From: Ptiloglossa arizonensis | Taxonomy: Eukaryota; Arthropoda; Insecta; Hymenoptera; Colletidae | Reading direction: 5' to 3' | DNA: 64,000 nucleotides | Assembly (NCBI RefSeq): GCF_051014685.1 | Contig: NW_027478443.1 | Span: 496,001 to 560,000, forward strand | Shown here: in pieces, positions 34,687 through 46,719 of the stretch | How the letters are laid out: every line of letters begins with the position of its first letter | Numbering within the stretch: the first letter of the stretch is position 1 | Notes under the pieces: generated by a model | What the model saw: only the letters and a program-made list of their open reading frames with translations | Database searches by the model: none | What the model was told of the DNA's origin: nothing | Made by a program: the position numbers and the translations under genes

Positions 34687-36102
34687 ATCGGGCGTGTTTC
34701 TACTTTCAGTTGCAACAGGAATTTTTGGGTCATGTCAATTCGTTCGCGAGATATGGGAGATTGAAGCCAAGAAATGGTTGAGAAGGCAAAACATTATTCG
34801 CAATTCTGTTGATCCAAACCCTTAACCAGAATGGCCTAGGGAAAAAATACACATACCTTTGTAATCGGGCGAGTTTCTACTTTCAGTTACAACAGGAATT
34901 TTTGGGTTAGGTCAATCCGTTCGCGAGATATGGGACTTTGAAGCTAAGAAATGGTTGACAAGACAACAAATTTTTCGCAATTCTGTTGCTCCAATCGCTT
35001 AGCCAGAATTACCTAGGGGAAAAATACACGTACCGTTGTAATCGGGCGAGTTTCTACTTTCAAATGCAATAGGAATTTATGGGCTAGGTCAATCCGTTCG
35101 CGAGATATGGGAGTTTGAAGCCAAGAAATGGTTGAGAAGGCAAAAAATTTTTCGCAATTCTGCTGTTCCAAACGCTTAACCAGAATGGCCTAGGGAAAAA
35201 ATACACATACCGTTGTAATCGGGCGAGTTTCTACTTTCAGATGCAATAGGAATTTTTGCGTTAGGTCAATCCGTTCGCGAGATATGGGACTTTGAAGCTA
35301 AGAAATGGTTGACAAGACAACAAATTTTTCGCAATTCTGCTGCTCCAATCGCTTAACCAGAATGATCTAGGGGAAAAATACACGTACCGTTGTAATCGGA
35401 CGAGTTTCTACTTTCAAATGCAATAGGAATTTTTGGGGTAGGTCAATCCGTTCGCGAGATATGGGAGTTTGAAGCCAAGAAATGGTTGAGAAGGCAAAAA
35501 ATTTTTCGCAATTCTGCTGCTCGAAACGCTTATCCAGAATGGCCTAGGGAAAAAATACACATACCGTTGTAATCGGGCGAGTTTCTACTTTCAGATGCAA
35601 TAGGAATTTTTGGGCTAGGTCAATCCGTTCGCGAGATATGGGAGTTTGAAGCCAAGAAATGGTTGAGAAGGCAAAAAATTTTTCGCAATTCTGCTGCTCC
35701 AACCGCTTAACCAGAATGGCCTATGGAAAAAATACACATACCGTTGTAATCGGGCGAGTTTCTACTTTCAAATGCAATAGGAATTTTTGGGTTAGGTCAA
35801 TCCGTTCGCGAGATATGGGAGATTGAAGCCAAGAAATGGTTGAGAAGGCAAAACATTTTTCGCAATTCTGCTGCTTCAAACGCTTAACCAGAATGGCCTA
35901 GGGAATAAATACACTTACCGTTGTAATCGGGCGAGTTTCTACTTTCAAATGCAATAGGAATTTTTGGGTTTGGTCAATCCGTTCGCGAGATATGGGATTT
36001 TGAAGCTGAGAAATGGTTGAGAAGACAACAAATTTTTCGCAATTCTGCTGCTCCAATCGCTTAACCAGAATGACCTAGGGGAAAAATACACGTACCGTTG
36101 TA
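34687..36102 (+). repeat. 8-monomer HOR C, copy 2
   Basis: Exactly 1416 bp. It carries the HOR-specific GGGCGTGTTT and TCAATTCG in its first monomer (34687). I see no difference from copy 3 on reading, which suggests a very recent duplication. Confidence 0.92.
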
Positions 36103-37518
36103 ATCGGGCGTGTTTCTACTTTCAGTTGCAACAGGAATTTTTGGGTCATGTCAATTCGTTCGCGAGATATGGGAGATTGAAGCCAAGAAATGGTTGAGAA
36201 GGCAAAACATTATTCGCAATTCTGTTGATCCAAACCCTTAACCAGAATGGCCTAGGGAAAAAATACACATACCTTTGTAATCGGGCGAGTTTCTACTTTC
36301 AGTTACAACAGGAATTTTTGGGTTAGGTCAATCCGTTCGCGAGATATGGGACTTTGAAGCTAAGAAATGGTTGACAAGACAACAAATTTTTCGCAATTCT
36401 GTTGCTCCAATCGCTTAGCCAGAATTACCTAGGGGAAAAATACACGTACCGTTGTAATCGGGCGAGTTTCTACTTTCAAATGCAATAGGAATTTATGGGC
36501 TAGGTCAATCCGTTCGCGAGATATGGGAGTTTGAAGCCAAGAAATGGTTGAGAAGGCAAAAAATTTTTCGCAATTCTGCTGTTCCAAACGCTTAACCAGA
36601 ATGGCCTAGGGAAAAAATACACATACCGTTGTAATCGGGCGAGTTTCTACTTTCAGATGCAATAGGAATTTTTGCGTTAGGTCAATCCGTTCGCGAGATA
36701 TGGGACTTTGAAGCTAAGAAATGGTTGACAAGACAACAAATTTTTCGCAATTCTGCTGCTCCAATCGCTTAACCAGAATGATCTAGGGGAAAAATACACG
36801 TACCGTTGTAATCGGACGAGTTTCTACTTTCAAATGCAATAGGAATTTTTGGGGTAGGTCAATCCGTTCGCGAGATATGGGAGTTTGAAGCCAAGAAATG
36901 GTTGAGAAGGCAAAAAATTTTTCGCAATTCTGCTGCTCGAAACGCTTATCCAGAATGGCCTAGGGAAAAAATACACATACCGTTGTAATCGGGCGAGTTT
37001 CTACTTTCAGATGCAATAGGAATTTTTGGGCTAGGTCAATCCGTTCGCGAGATATGGGAGTTTGAAGCCAAGAAATGGTTGAGAAGGCAAAAAATTTTTC
37101 GCAATTCTGCTGCTCCAACCGCTTAACCAGAATGGCCTATGGAAAAAATACACATACCGTTGTAATCGGGCGAGTTTCTACTTTCAAATGCAATAGGAAT
37201 TTTTGGGTTAGGTCAATCCGTTCGCGAGATATGGGAGATTGAAGCCAAGAAATGGTTGAGAAGGCAAAACATTTTTCGCAATTCTGCTGCTTCAAACGCT
37301 TAACCAGAATGGCCTAGGGAATAAATACACTTACCGTTGTAATCGGGCGAGTTTCTACTTTCAAATGCAATAGGAATTTTTGGGTTTGGTCAATCCGTTC
37401 GCGAGATATGGGATTTTGAAGCTGAGAAATGGTTGAGAAGACAACAAATTTTTCGCAATTCTGCTGCTCCAATCGCTTAACCAGAATGACCTAGGGGAAA
37501 AATACACGTACCGTTGTA
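36103..37518 (+). repeat. 8-monomer HOR C, copy 3
   Basis: Exactly 1416 bp, with the same eight monomers in the same order as copy 2. It keeps the derived markers GGGCGTGTTT, TCAATTCG and GGGAATAAATAC. Confidence 0.92.
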
Positions 37519-38403
37519 ATCGGGCGTGTTTCTACTTTCAGTTGCAACAGGAATTTTTGGGTCATGTCAATTCGTTCGCGAGATATGGGAGATTGAAGCC
37601 AAGAAATGGTTGAGAAGGCAAAACATTATTCGCAATTCTGTTGATCCAAACCCTTAACCAGAATGGCCTAGGGAAAAAATACACATACCTTTGTAATCGG
37701 GCGAGTTTCTACTTTCAGTTACAACAGGAATTTTTGGGTTAGGTCAATCCGTTCGCGAGATATGGGACTTTGAAGCTAAGAAATGGTTGACAAGACAACA
37801 AATTTTTCGCAATTCTGTTGCTCCAATCGCTTAGCCAGAATTACCTAGGGGAAAAATACACGTACCGTTGTAATCGGGCGAGTTTCTACTTTCAAATGCA
37901 ATAGGAATTTATGGGCTAGGTCAATCCGTTCGCGAGATATGGGAGTTTGAAGCCAAGAAATGGTTGAGAAGGCAAAAAATTTTTCGCAATTCTGCTGTTC
38001 CAAACGCTTAACCAGAATGGCCTAGGGAAAAAATACACATACCGTTGTAATCGGGCGAGTTTCTACTTTCAGATGCAATAGGAATTTTTGCGTTAGGTCA
38101 ATCCGTTCGCGAGATATGGGACTATGAAGCTAAGAAATGGTTGACAAGACAACAAATTTTTCGCAATTCTGCTGCTCCAATCGCTTAACCAGAATGATCT
38201 ACGGGAAAAATACACGTACCGTTGTAATCGGACGAGTTTCTACTTTCAAATGCAATAGGAATTTTTGGGGTAGGTCAATCCGTTCGCGAGATATGGGAGT
38301 TTGAATCCAAGAAATGGTTGAGAAGGCAAAAAATTTTTCGCAATTCTGCTGCTCGAAACGCTTATCCAGAATGGCCTAGGGAAAAAATACACATACCGTT
38401 GTA
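37519..38403 (+). repeat. 8-monomer HOR C, partial copy 4 (five monomers)
   Basis: The first five monomers of the unit, then a switch to a different module at 38404 (GTTAAGAAGCCAAC). It shows private changes absent from copies 2 and 3: GGGACTATG (about 38119), GATCTACGGG (about 38196) and TTTGAATCCAAG (about 38300). It is thus slightly more diverged than the inner copies, as expected at the edge of a local expansion. Confidence 0.9.
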
Positions 38404-41400
38404 ATCGGGCGAGTTTCTACTTTCAGATGCAATAGGAATTTTTGGGTTAGGTCAATCCGTTCGCGAGATATGGGAGTTTGAAGCTAAGAAATGGTTAAGA
38501 AGCCAACAAAGTTTGCGCAATTCTGCTGCTCCAAACATTTAACCAGAATGGCCTAGGGAAAAAATACACATACCGTTGTAATCGGGCGAGTTTCTACTTT
38601 CAGTTACAACAGGAATTTTTGGGTTAGGTCAGTCCGTTCGCGAAATAAGGGACTTTGAAGCTAAGAAATGGTTGACAAGACAACAAATTTTTCGCAATTC
38701 TGTTGCTCCAATCGCTTAACCAGAATGACCTCGGGGAAAAATACGCGTACCGTTGTAATCGGACGAGTTTCTACTTTCAAATGCAATAGGAATTTTTGGG
38801 TTAGGTCAATCCGTTCGCGAGATATGGGAGTTTGAAAGCAAGAAATGGTTGAGAAGGCAAAAAATTGTTAGCAATTCTGCTGCTCGAAACGCTTATCCAG
38901 AATGGCCTAGGGAAAAAATACACATACCGTTGTAATCGGGCGAGTTTCTACTTTCAGATGCGATAGGAATTTTTGGGTTACGTCAATCCGTTCGCGAGAT
39001 ATGGGAGTTTGAAGCTAAGAAATGGTTAAGAAGACATCAAAGTTTGCGCAATTCTGCTGCTCCAAACGCTTAACCAGAATGGCCTAGGGAAAAAATACAC
39101 CTACCGTTGTAATCGGGCGAGATTCTACTTTCAGTTACAACAGGAATTTTTGGGTTAGTTCAATCCGTTCGCGAGATATGGGAGTTTGAAGCCAAGAAAT
39201 GGTTGCGAAGGCAAAAAATTTTTCGCAATTCTGCTGCTTCAAACGCTTAACCAGAATGGCCTAGGGAAAAAATACACTTACCGTTGTAATCGGGCGAGTT
39301 TCTACTTTCAAATGCAATAGGAATTTTTGGGCTAGGTCAATCCGTTCGCGAGATATGGGAGTTTGAAGCCAAGAAATGGTTGAGAAGGCAAAAAATTTTT
39401 CGCAATTCTGCTGCTCCAACCGCTTAACCAGAATGGCCTATGGAAAAAATACACATACCGTTGTAATCGGGCGAGTTTCTACTTTCAAATGCAATAGGAA
39501 TTTTTGGGTTAGGTCAATCCGTTCGCGAGATATGGGAGATTGAAGCCAAGAAATGGTTGAGAAGGCAAAACATTTTTCGCAATTCTGCTCCTTCAAACGC
39601 TTAACCAGAATGGCCTAGGGAAAAAATACACTTACCGTTGTAATCGGGCGAGTTTCTACTTTCAAATGCAATAGGAATTTTTGGGTTTGGTCGATCCGTT
39701 CGCGAGATATGGGATTTTGAAGCTGAGAAATGGTTGAGAAGACAACAAATTTTTCGCAATTCTGCTGCTCCAATCGCTTAACCAGAATGACCTAGGGGAA
39801 AAATACACGTACCGTTGTAATCGGGCGAGTTTCTACTTTCAGTTGCAACAGGAATTTTTGGGTCATGTCAATCCGTTCGCGAGATATGGGAGATTGAAGC
39901 CAAGAAATGGTTGAGAAGGCAAAACATTATTCGCAATTCTGTTGATCCAAACCCTTAACCAGAATGGCCTAGGGAAAAAATACACATACCGTTGTAATCG
40001 GGCGAGTTTCTACTTTCAGTTACAACAGGAATTTTTGGGTTAGGTCAATCCGTTCGCGAAATAAGGGACATTGAAGCTAAGAAATGGTTGACAAGACAAC
40101 AAATTTTTCGCAATTCTGTTGCTCCAATCGCTTAACCAGAATGACCTAGGGGAAAAATACGCGTACCGTTGTAATCGGACGAGTTTCTACTTTCAAATGC
40201 AATAGGAATTTTTGGGTTAGGTCAATCCGTTCGCGAGATATGGGAGTTTGAAAGCAAGAAATGGTTGAGAAGGCAAAAAATTGTTAGCAATTCTGCTGCT
40301 CGAAACGCTTATCCAGAATGGCCTAGGGAAAAAATACACATACCGTTGTAATCGGGCGAGTTTCTACTTTCAGTTACAATAGGAATTTTTGGGTTAGTTC
40401 AATCCGTTCGCGAGATATGGGAGTTTGAAGCCAAGAAATGGTTGCGAAGGCAAAAAATTTTTCGCAATTCTGCTGCTTCAAACGCTTAACCAGAATGGCC
40501 TAGGGAAAAAATACACATACCGTTGTAATCGGGCGAGATTCTACTTTCAGTTACAACAGGAATTTTTGGGTTAGTTCAATCCGTTCGCGAGATATGGGAG
40601 TTTGAAGCCAAGAAATGGTTGCGAAGGCAAAAAATTTTTCGCAATTCTGCTGCTTCAAACGCTTAACCAGAATGGCCTAGGGAAAAAATACACTTACCGT
40701 TGTAATCGGGCGAGTTTCTACTTTCAAATGCAATAGGAATTTTTGGGCTAGGTCAATCCGTTCGCGAGATATGGGAGTTTGAAGCCAAGAAATGGTTGAG
40801 AAGGCAAAACATTTTTCGCAATTCTGCTGATCTAAACGCTTAACCAGAATGGCCTAGGGAAAAAATACACATACCGTTGTAATCGGGTGAGTTTCTACTT
40901 AAAGACGCAACAGGAATTTTTGGGTTAGGTCAATGCGTTCGCGAGATATGGGAGTTTGAAGCCAAGAAATGGTTGAGAAGGAAAAAAATTTTTCGCAATT
41001 CTGCTGCTCGAAACGCTTATCCAGAAAGGCCTAGGGAAAAAATACACATACCGTTGTAATCGGGCGAGTTTCTACTTTCAGATGCAATAGGAATATTTGG
41101 GTTAGGTCAATCCGTTCGCGAGATATGGGAGTTTGAAGCTAAGAAATGGTTAAGAAGACAACAAAGTTTGCGCAATTCTGCTGCTCCAAACGCTTAACCA
41201 GAATGGCCTAGGGAAAAAATACACATACCGTTGTAATCGGGCGAGATTCTACTTTCAGTTACAACAGGAATTTTTGGGTTAGGTCAATCCGTTCGCGAGA
41301 TATGGGAGTTTGAAGCCAAGAAATGGTTGAGAAGGCAAAAAATTTTTCGCAATTCTGCTGCTCGAAACGCTTATCCAGAATGGCCTAGGGAAAAAATACA

Positions 41401-41943
41401 CATACCTTTGTAATAGGGCGAGTTTCTACTTTCATATGCAATAGGAATTTTTGGGTTAGGTCAATCCGTTCGCGAGATATGGGAGTTTGAAGCTAAGAAA
41501 TGGTTAAGAAGACAACAAAGTTTGCGCAATTCTGCTGCTCCAAACGCTTAACCAGAAAGGCCTAGGGAAAAAATACACATACCGTTGTAATCGGGCGAGT
41601 TTCTACTTTCAGTTACAACAGGAATTTTTCGGTTAGGTCAATCCGTTCGCGAAATATGGGACTTTGAAGCTAAGAAATGGTTGACAAGACAACAAATTTT
41701 TCGCACATCTGTTGCTCCAATCGCTTAACCAGAATTACCTAGGGGAAAAATACACGTACCGTTGTAATCGGGCGAGTTTCTACTTTCAGTTACAATAGGA
41801 ATTTTTGGGTTAGTTCAATCCGTTCGCGAGATATGGGAGTTTGAAGCCAAGAAATGGTTGAGAAGGCAAAACATTATTCGCAATTCTGTTGATCCAAACC
41901 CTTAACCAGAATGGCCTAGGGAAAAAATACACATACCTTTGTA
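38404..41943 (+). repeat. Mosaic of known modules (20 monomers)
   Basis: 38404-39111 repeats the GTTAAGAAGCCAAC, GAAATAAGGG, GTTTGAAAGC and AGATGCGATAGG order seen at 23007-23714. 39289-39996 repeats four steps of the 8-monomer core cycle (CTATGG, GGGAGATTG, GGGTTTGG, GGGTCATGTC). Two GAGATTCTAC monomers (39112, 40528) each come before a GGGCTAGG monomer. At 40882 a new variant appears: CTACTTAAAGACGC with CAATGCGTTCGCG. GGAATATTTGGG (41059) and TTTTCGGTTAGG with CGCACATCTG (41590) follow. Confidence 0.75.
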
Positions 41944-42651
41944 ATCGGGCGAGTTTCTACTTTCAGTTACAACAGGAATTTTTGAGTTAGGTCAATCCGT
42001 TCGCGAGATATGGGACTTTGAAGCTAAGAAATGGTTGACAAGACAACAAATTTTTCGCAATTCTGTTGCTCCAATCGCTTAGCCAGAATTACCTAGGGGA
42101 AAAATACACGTACCGTTGTAATCGGGCGAGTTTCTACTTTCAAATGCAATAGGAATTTATGGGCTAGGTCAATCCGTTCGCGAGATATGGGAGTTTGAAT
42201 CCAAGAAATGGTTGAGAAGGCAAAAAATTTTTCGCAATTCTGCTGTTCCAAACGCTTAACCAGAATGGCCTAGGGAAAAAATACACATACCGTTGTAATC
42301 GGGCGAGTTTCTACTTAAAGACGCAACAGGAATTTTTGGGTTAGGTCAATGCGTTCGCGAGATATGGGAGTTTGAAGCCAAGAAATGGTTGAGAAGGAAA
42401 AAAATTTTTCGCAATTCTGCTGCTCGAAACGCTTATCCAGAAAGGCCTAGGGAAAAAATACACATACCGTTGTAATCGGGCGAGTTTCTACTTTCAGATG
42501 CAATAGGAATATTTGGGTTAGGTCAATCCGTTCGCGAGATATGGGAGTTTGAAGCTAAGAAATGGTTAAGAAGACAACAAAGTTTGCGCAATTCTGCTGC
42601 TCCAAACGCTTAACCAGAATGGCCTAGGGAAAAAATACACATACCGTTGTA
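41944..42651 (+). repeat. Four-monomer module, copy 1
   Basis: The order is TTTTTGAGTTAGG (41944), AATTTATGGGCTAGG with TTTGAATCC (42121), CTACTTAAAGACGC (42298) and GGAATATTTGGG (42475). The identical order with the same rare bases is at 46012-46719, 4068 bp downstream. Confidence 0.85.
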
Positions 42652-45600
42652 ATCGGGCGAGTTTCTACTTTCAGTTACAATAGGAATTTTTGGGTTAGGT
42701 CAATCCGTTCGCGAGATATGGGAGTTTGAAGCTAAGAAATGGTTAAGAAGACAACGAAGCTTGCGCAATTCTGCTGCTCCAAACGCTTAACCAGAATGGC
42801 CTAGGGAAAAAATACACCCACCGTTGTAATCGGGCGAGTTTCTACCTTCAGTTACAATAGGAATTTTTGGGTTAGTTCAATCCGTTCGCGAGATATGGGA
42901 GTTTGAAGCCAAGAAATGGTTGCGAAGGCAAAAAATTTTTCGCAATTCTGCTGCTTCAAACGCTTAACCAGAATGGCCTAGGGAAAAAATACACATACCG
43001 TTGTAATCGGGCGAGATTCTACTTTCAGTTACAACAGGAATTTTTGGGTTAGGTCAATCCGTTCGCGAGATATGGGAGTTTGAAGCCAAGGAATGGTTGA
43101 GAAGACCACAAATTTTTCGCAATACTGCTGCTCCAAACGCTTAACTAGAATGGGCTAGGGATAAAATACACATACCGGTATAATCGGGCGGGTTTCTACT
43201 TTCAGTTACAATAGGAATTTTTGGGTTAGGTCAATCCGTTCGCGAGATATGGGACTTTGAAGCTAAGAAATGGTTGACAAGACAACAAATTTTTCGCAAT
43301 TCTGTTGCTCCAATCGCTTAACCAGAATTTCCTAGGGGACAAATACACGTACCGTTGTAATCGGGCGAGTTTCTACTTTCAAATGCAATAGGAATTTTTG
43401 GGTTAGGCCAATCCGTTCGCGAGATATGGGAGTTTGAAGCCCAGAAATGGTTGAGAAGGCAAAAAATTTTTCGCAATTCTGCCGCTCGAAACGCTTATCC
43501 AGAATGGCCTAGGGAAAAAATACACATACCGTTGTAATCGGGCGAGTTTCTACTTTCAGATGCAATACGAATTTTTGGGTTAGGTCAATCCGTTCGCGAG
43601 ATATGGGAGTTTGAAGCTAAGAAATGGTTAAGAAGACAACGAAGCTTGCGCAATTCTGCTGCTCCAAACGCTTAACCAGAATGGCCTAGGGAAAAAATAC
43701 ACCCACCGTTGTAATCGGGCGAGTTTCTACTTTCAGTTACAATAGGAATTTTTGGGTTAGTTCAATCCGTTCGCAAGATATGGGAGTTTGAAGCCAAGAA
43801 ATGGTTGCGAAGGCAAAAAATTTTTCGCAATTCTGTTGCTCCAATCGCTTAACCAGAATTTCCTAGGGGACAAATACACGTACCGTTGTAATCGGGCGAG
43901 TTTCTACTTTCAAATGCAATAGGAATTTTTGGGTTAGGCCAATCCGTTCGCGAGATATGGGAGTTTGAAGCCCAGAAATGGTTGAGAAGGCAAAAAATTT
44001 TTCGCAATTCTGCCGCTCGAAACGCTTATCCAGAATGGCCTAGGGAAAAAATACACATACCGTTGTAATCGGGCGAGTTTCTACTTTCAGATGCAATACG
44101 AATTTTTGGGTTAGGTCAATCCGTTCGCGAGATATGGGAGTTTGAAGCTAAGAAATGGTTAAGAAGACAACGAAGCTTGCGCAATTCTGCTGCTCCAAAC
44201 GCTTAACCAGAATGGCCTAGGGAAAAAATACACATACCGTTGTATCGGGCGAGATTCTACTTTCAGTTACAACAGGAATTTTTGGGTTAGGTCAATCCGT
44301 TCGCGAGATATGGGAGTTTGAAGCCAAGGAATGGTTGAGAAGACCACAAATTTTTCGCAATTCTGCTGCTTCAAACGCTTAACCAGAATGGCCTAGGGAA
44401 AAAATACACATACCGTTGTATCGGGCGAGATTCTACTTTCAGTTACAACAGGAATTTTTGGGTTAGGTCAATCCGTTCGCGAGATATGGGAGTTTGAAGC
44501 CAAGGAATGGTTGAGAAGACCACAAATTTTTCGCAATTCTGCTGCTCGAAACGCTTATCCAGAATGGCCTAGGGAAAAAATACACATACCTTTGTAATCG
44601 GGCGAGTTTCTAATTTCATATGCAATAGGAATTTTTGGGTTTGATCAATCCGTTCGCGAGATATGGGATTTTGAAGCTGAGAAATGGTTGAGAAGACAAC
44701 AAATTTTTCGCAATTCTGCTGCTCCAATCGCTTAACCAGAATGACCTAGGGGAAAAATACACGTACCGTTGTAATCGGGCGAGTTTCTACTTTCAGTTAC
44801 AACAGGAATTTTTGGGTCATGTCAATCCGTTCGCGAGATATGGGAGATTGAAGCCAAGAAATGGTTGAGGAGGCAAAACATTATTCGCAATTCTGTTGAT
44901 CCAAACCCTTAACCAGAATGGCCTAGGGAAAAAATACACATACCGTTGTAATCGGGCGAGATTCTACTTTCAGTTACAACAGGAATTTTTGGGTTAGGTC
45001 AATCCGTTCGCGAGATATGGGAGTTTGAAGCCAAGGAATGGTTGAGAAGACCACAAATTTTTCGCAATTCTGCTGCTCGAAACGCTTATCCAGAATGGCC
45101 TAGGGAAAAAATACACATACCTTTGTAATCGGGCGAGTTTCTACTTTCAGTTACAATAGGAATTTTTGGGTTAGTTCAATCCGTTCGCAAGATATGGGAG
45201 TTTGAAGCCAAGAAATGGTTGCGAAGGCAAAAAATTTTTCGCAATTCTGCTGCTTCAAACGCTTAACCAGAATGGCCTAGGGAAAAAATACACATACCGT
45301 TGTATCGGGCGAGATTCTACTTTCAGTTACAACAGGAATTTTTGGGTTAGGTCAATCCGTTCGCGAGATATGGGAGTTTGAAGCCAAGGAATGGTTGAGA
45401 AGACCACAAATTTTTCGCAATTCTGCTGCTCCAAACGCTTAACTAGAATGGGCTAGGGAGAAAATACACATACCGGTATAATCGGGCGGGTTTCTACTTT
45501 CAGTTACAATAGGAATTTTTGGGTTAGGTCAATCCGTTCGCGAGATATGGGACTTTGAAGCTACGAAATGGTTGACAAGACAACAAATTTTTCGCAATTC

Positions 45601-46011
45601 TGCTGCTCGAAACGCTTATCCAGAATGGCCTAGGGAAAAAATACACATACCTTTGTAATCGGGCGAGTTTCTACTTTCATATGCAATAGGAATTTTTGGG
45701 TTTGGTCAATCCGTTCGCGAGATATGGGATTTTGAAGCTGAGAAATGGTTGAGAAGACAACAAATTTTTCGCAATTCTGCTGCTCCAATCGCTTAACCAG
45801 AATGACCTAGGGGAAAAATACACGTACCGTTGTAATCGGGCGAGTTTCTACTTTCAGTTGCAACAGGAATTTTTGGGTCATGTCAATCCGTTCGCGAGAT
45901 ATGGGAGATTGAAGCCAAGAAATGGTTGAGAAGGCAAAACATTATTCGCAATTCTGTTGATCCAAACCCTTAACCAGAATGGCCTAGGGAAAAAATACAC
46001 ATACCTTTGTA
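42652..46011 (+). repeat. Mosaic stretch with repeated GACCACAAA monomers (19 monomers)
   Basis: Contains A4-, A5- and A6-like monomers (GAAGCCCAG at 43360 and 43891; AATACGAA with GAAGCTTGCG at 43537 and 44068). It also has five GAGATTCTAC monomers with GACCACAAA (43006, 44244, 44420, 44951, 45304). Three of these (44244, 44420, 45304) follow a junction that has lost one A (TGTATCGGG instead of TGTAATCGGG). GGTATAATCGGGCGGG monomers are at 43183 and 45481. Confidence 0.75.
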
Positions 46012-46719
46012 ATCGGGCGAGTTTCTACTTTCAGTTACAACAGGAATTTTTGAGTTAGGTCAATCAGTTCGCGAGATATGGGACTTTGAAGCTAAGAAAT
46101 GGTTGACAAGACAACAAATTTTTCGCAATTCTGTTGCTCCAATCGCTTAGCCAGAATTACCTAGGGGAAAAATACACGTACCGTTGTAATCGGGCGAGTT
46201 TCTACTTTCAAATGCAATAGGAATTTATGGGCTAGGTCAATCCGTTCGCGAGATATGGGAGTTTGAATCCAAGAAATGGTTGAGAAGGCAAAAAATTTTT
46301 CGCAATTCTGCTGTTCCAAACGCTTAACCAGAATGGCCTAGGGAAAAAATACACATACCGTTGTAATCGGGCGAGTTTCTACTTAAAGACGCAACAGGAA
46401 TTTTTGGGTTAGGTCAATGCGTTCGCGAGATATGGGAGTTTGAAGCCAAGAAATGGTTGAGAAGGAAAAAAATTTTTCGCAATTCTGCTGCTCGAAACGC
46501 TTATCCAGAAAGGCCTAGGGAAAAAATACACATACCGTTGTAATCGGGCGAGTTTCTACTTTCAGATGCAATAGGAATATTTGGGTTAGGTCAATCCGTT
46601 CGCGAGATATGGGAGTTTGAAGCTAAGAAATGGTTAAGAAGACAACAAAGTTTGCGCAATTCTGCTGCTCCAAACGCTTAACCAGAATGGCCTAGGGAAA
46701 AAATACACATACCGTTGTA
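46012..46719 (+). repeat. Four-monomer module, copy 2
   Basis: Repeats 41944-42651 with a 4068-bp offset. This equals 23 monomers minus the three single-base deletions at the TGTATCGGG junctions. A private change is TCAATCAGTTCGCG (about 46062), inside the conserved flank of CENP-B-like site 1. Confidence 0.85.
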
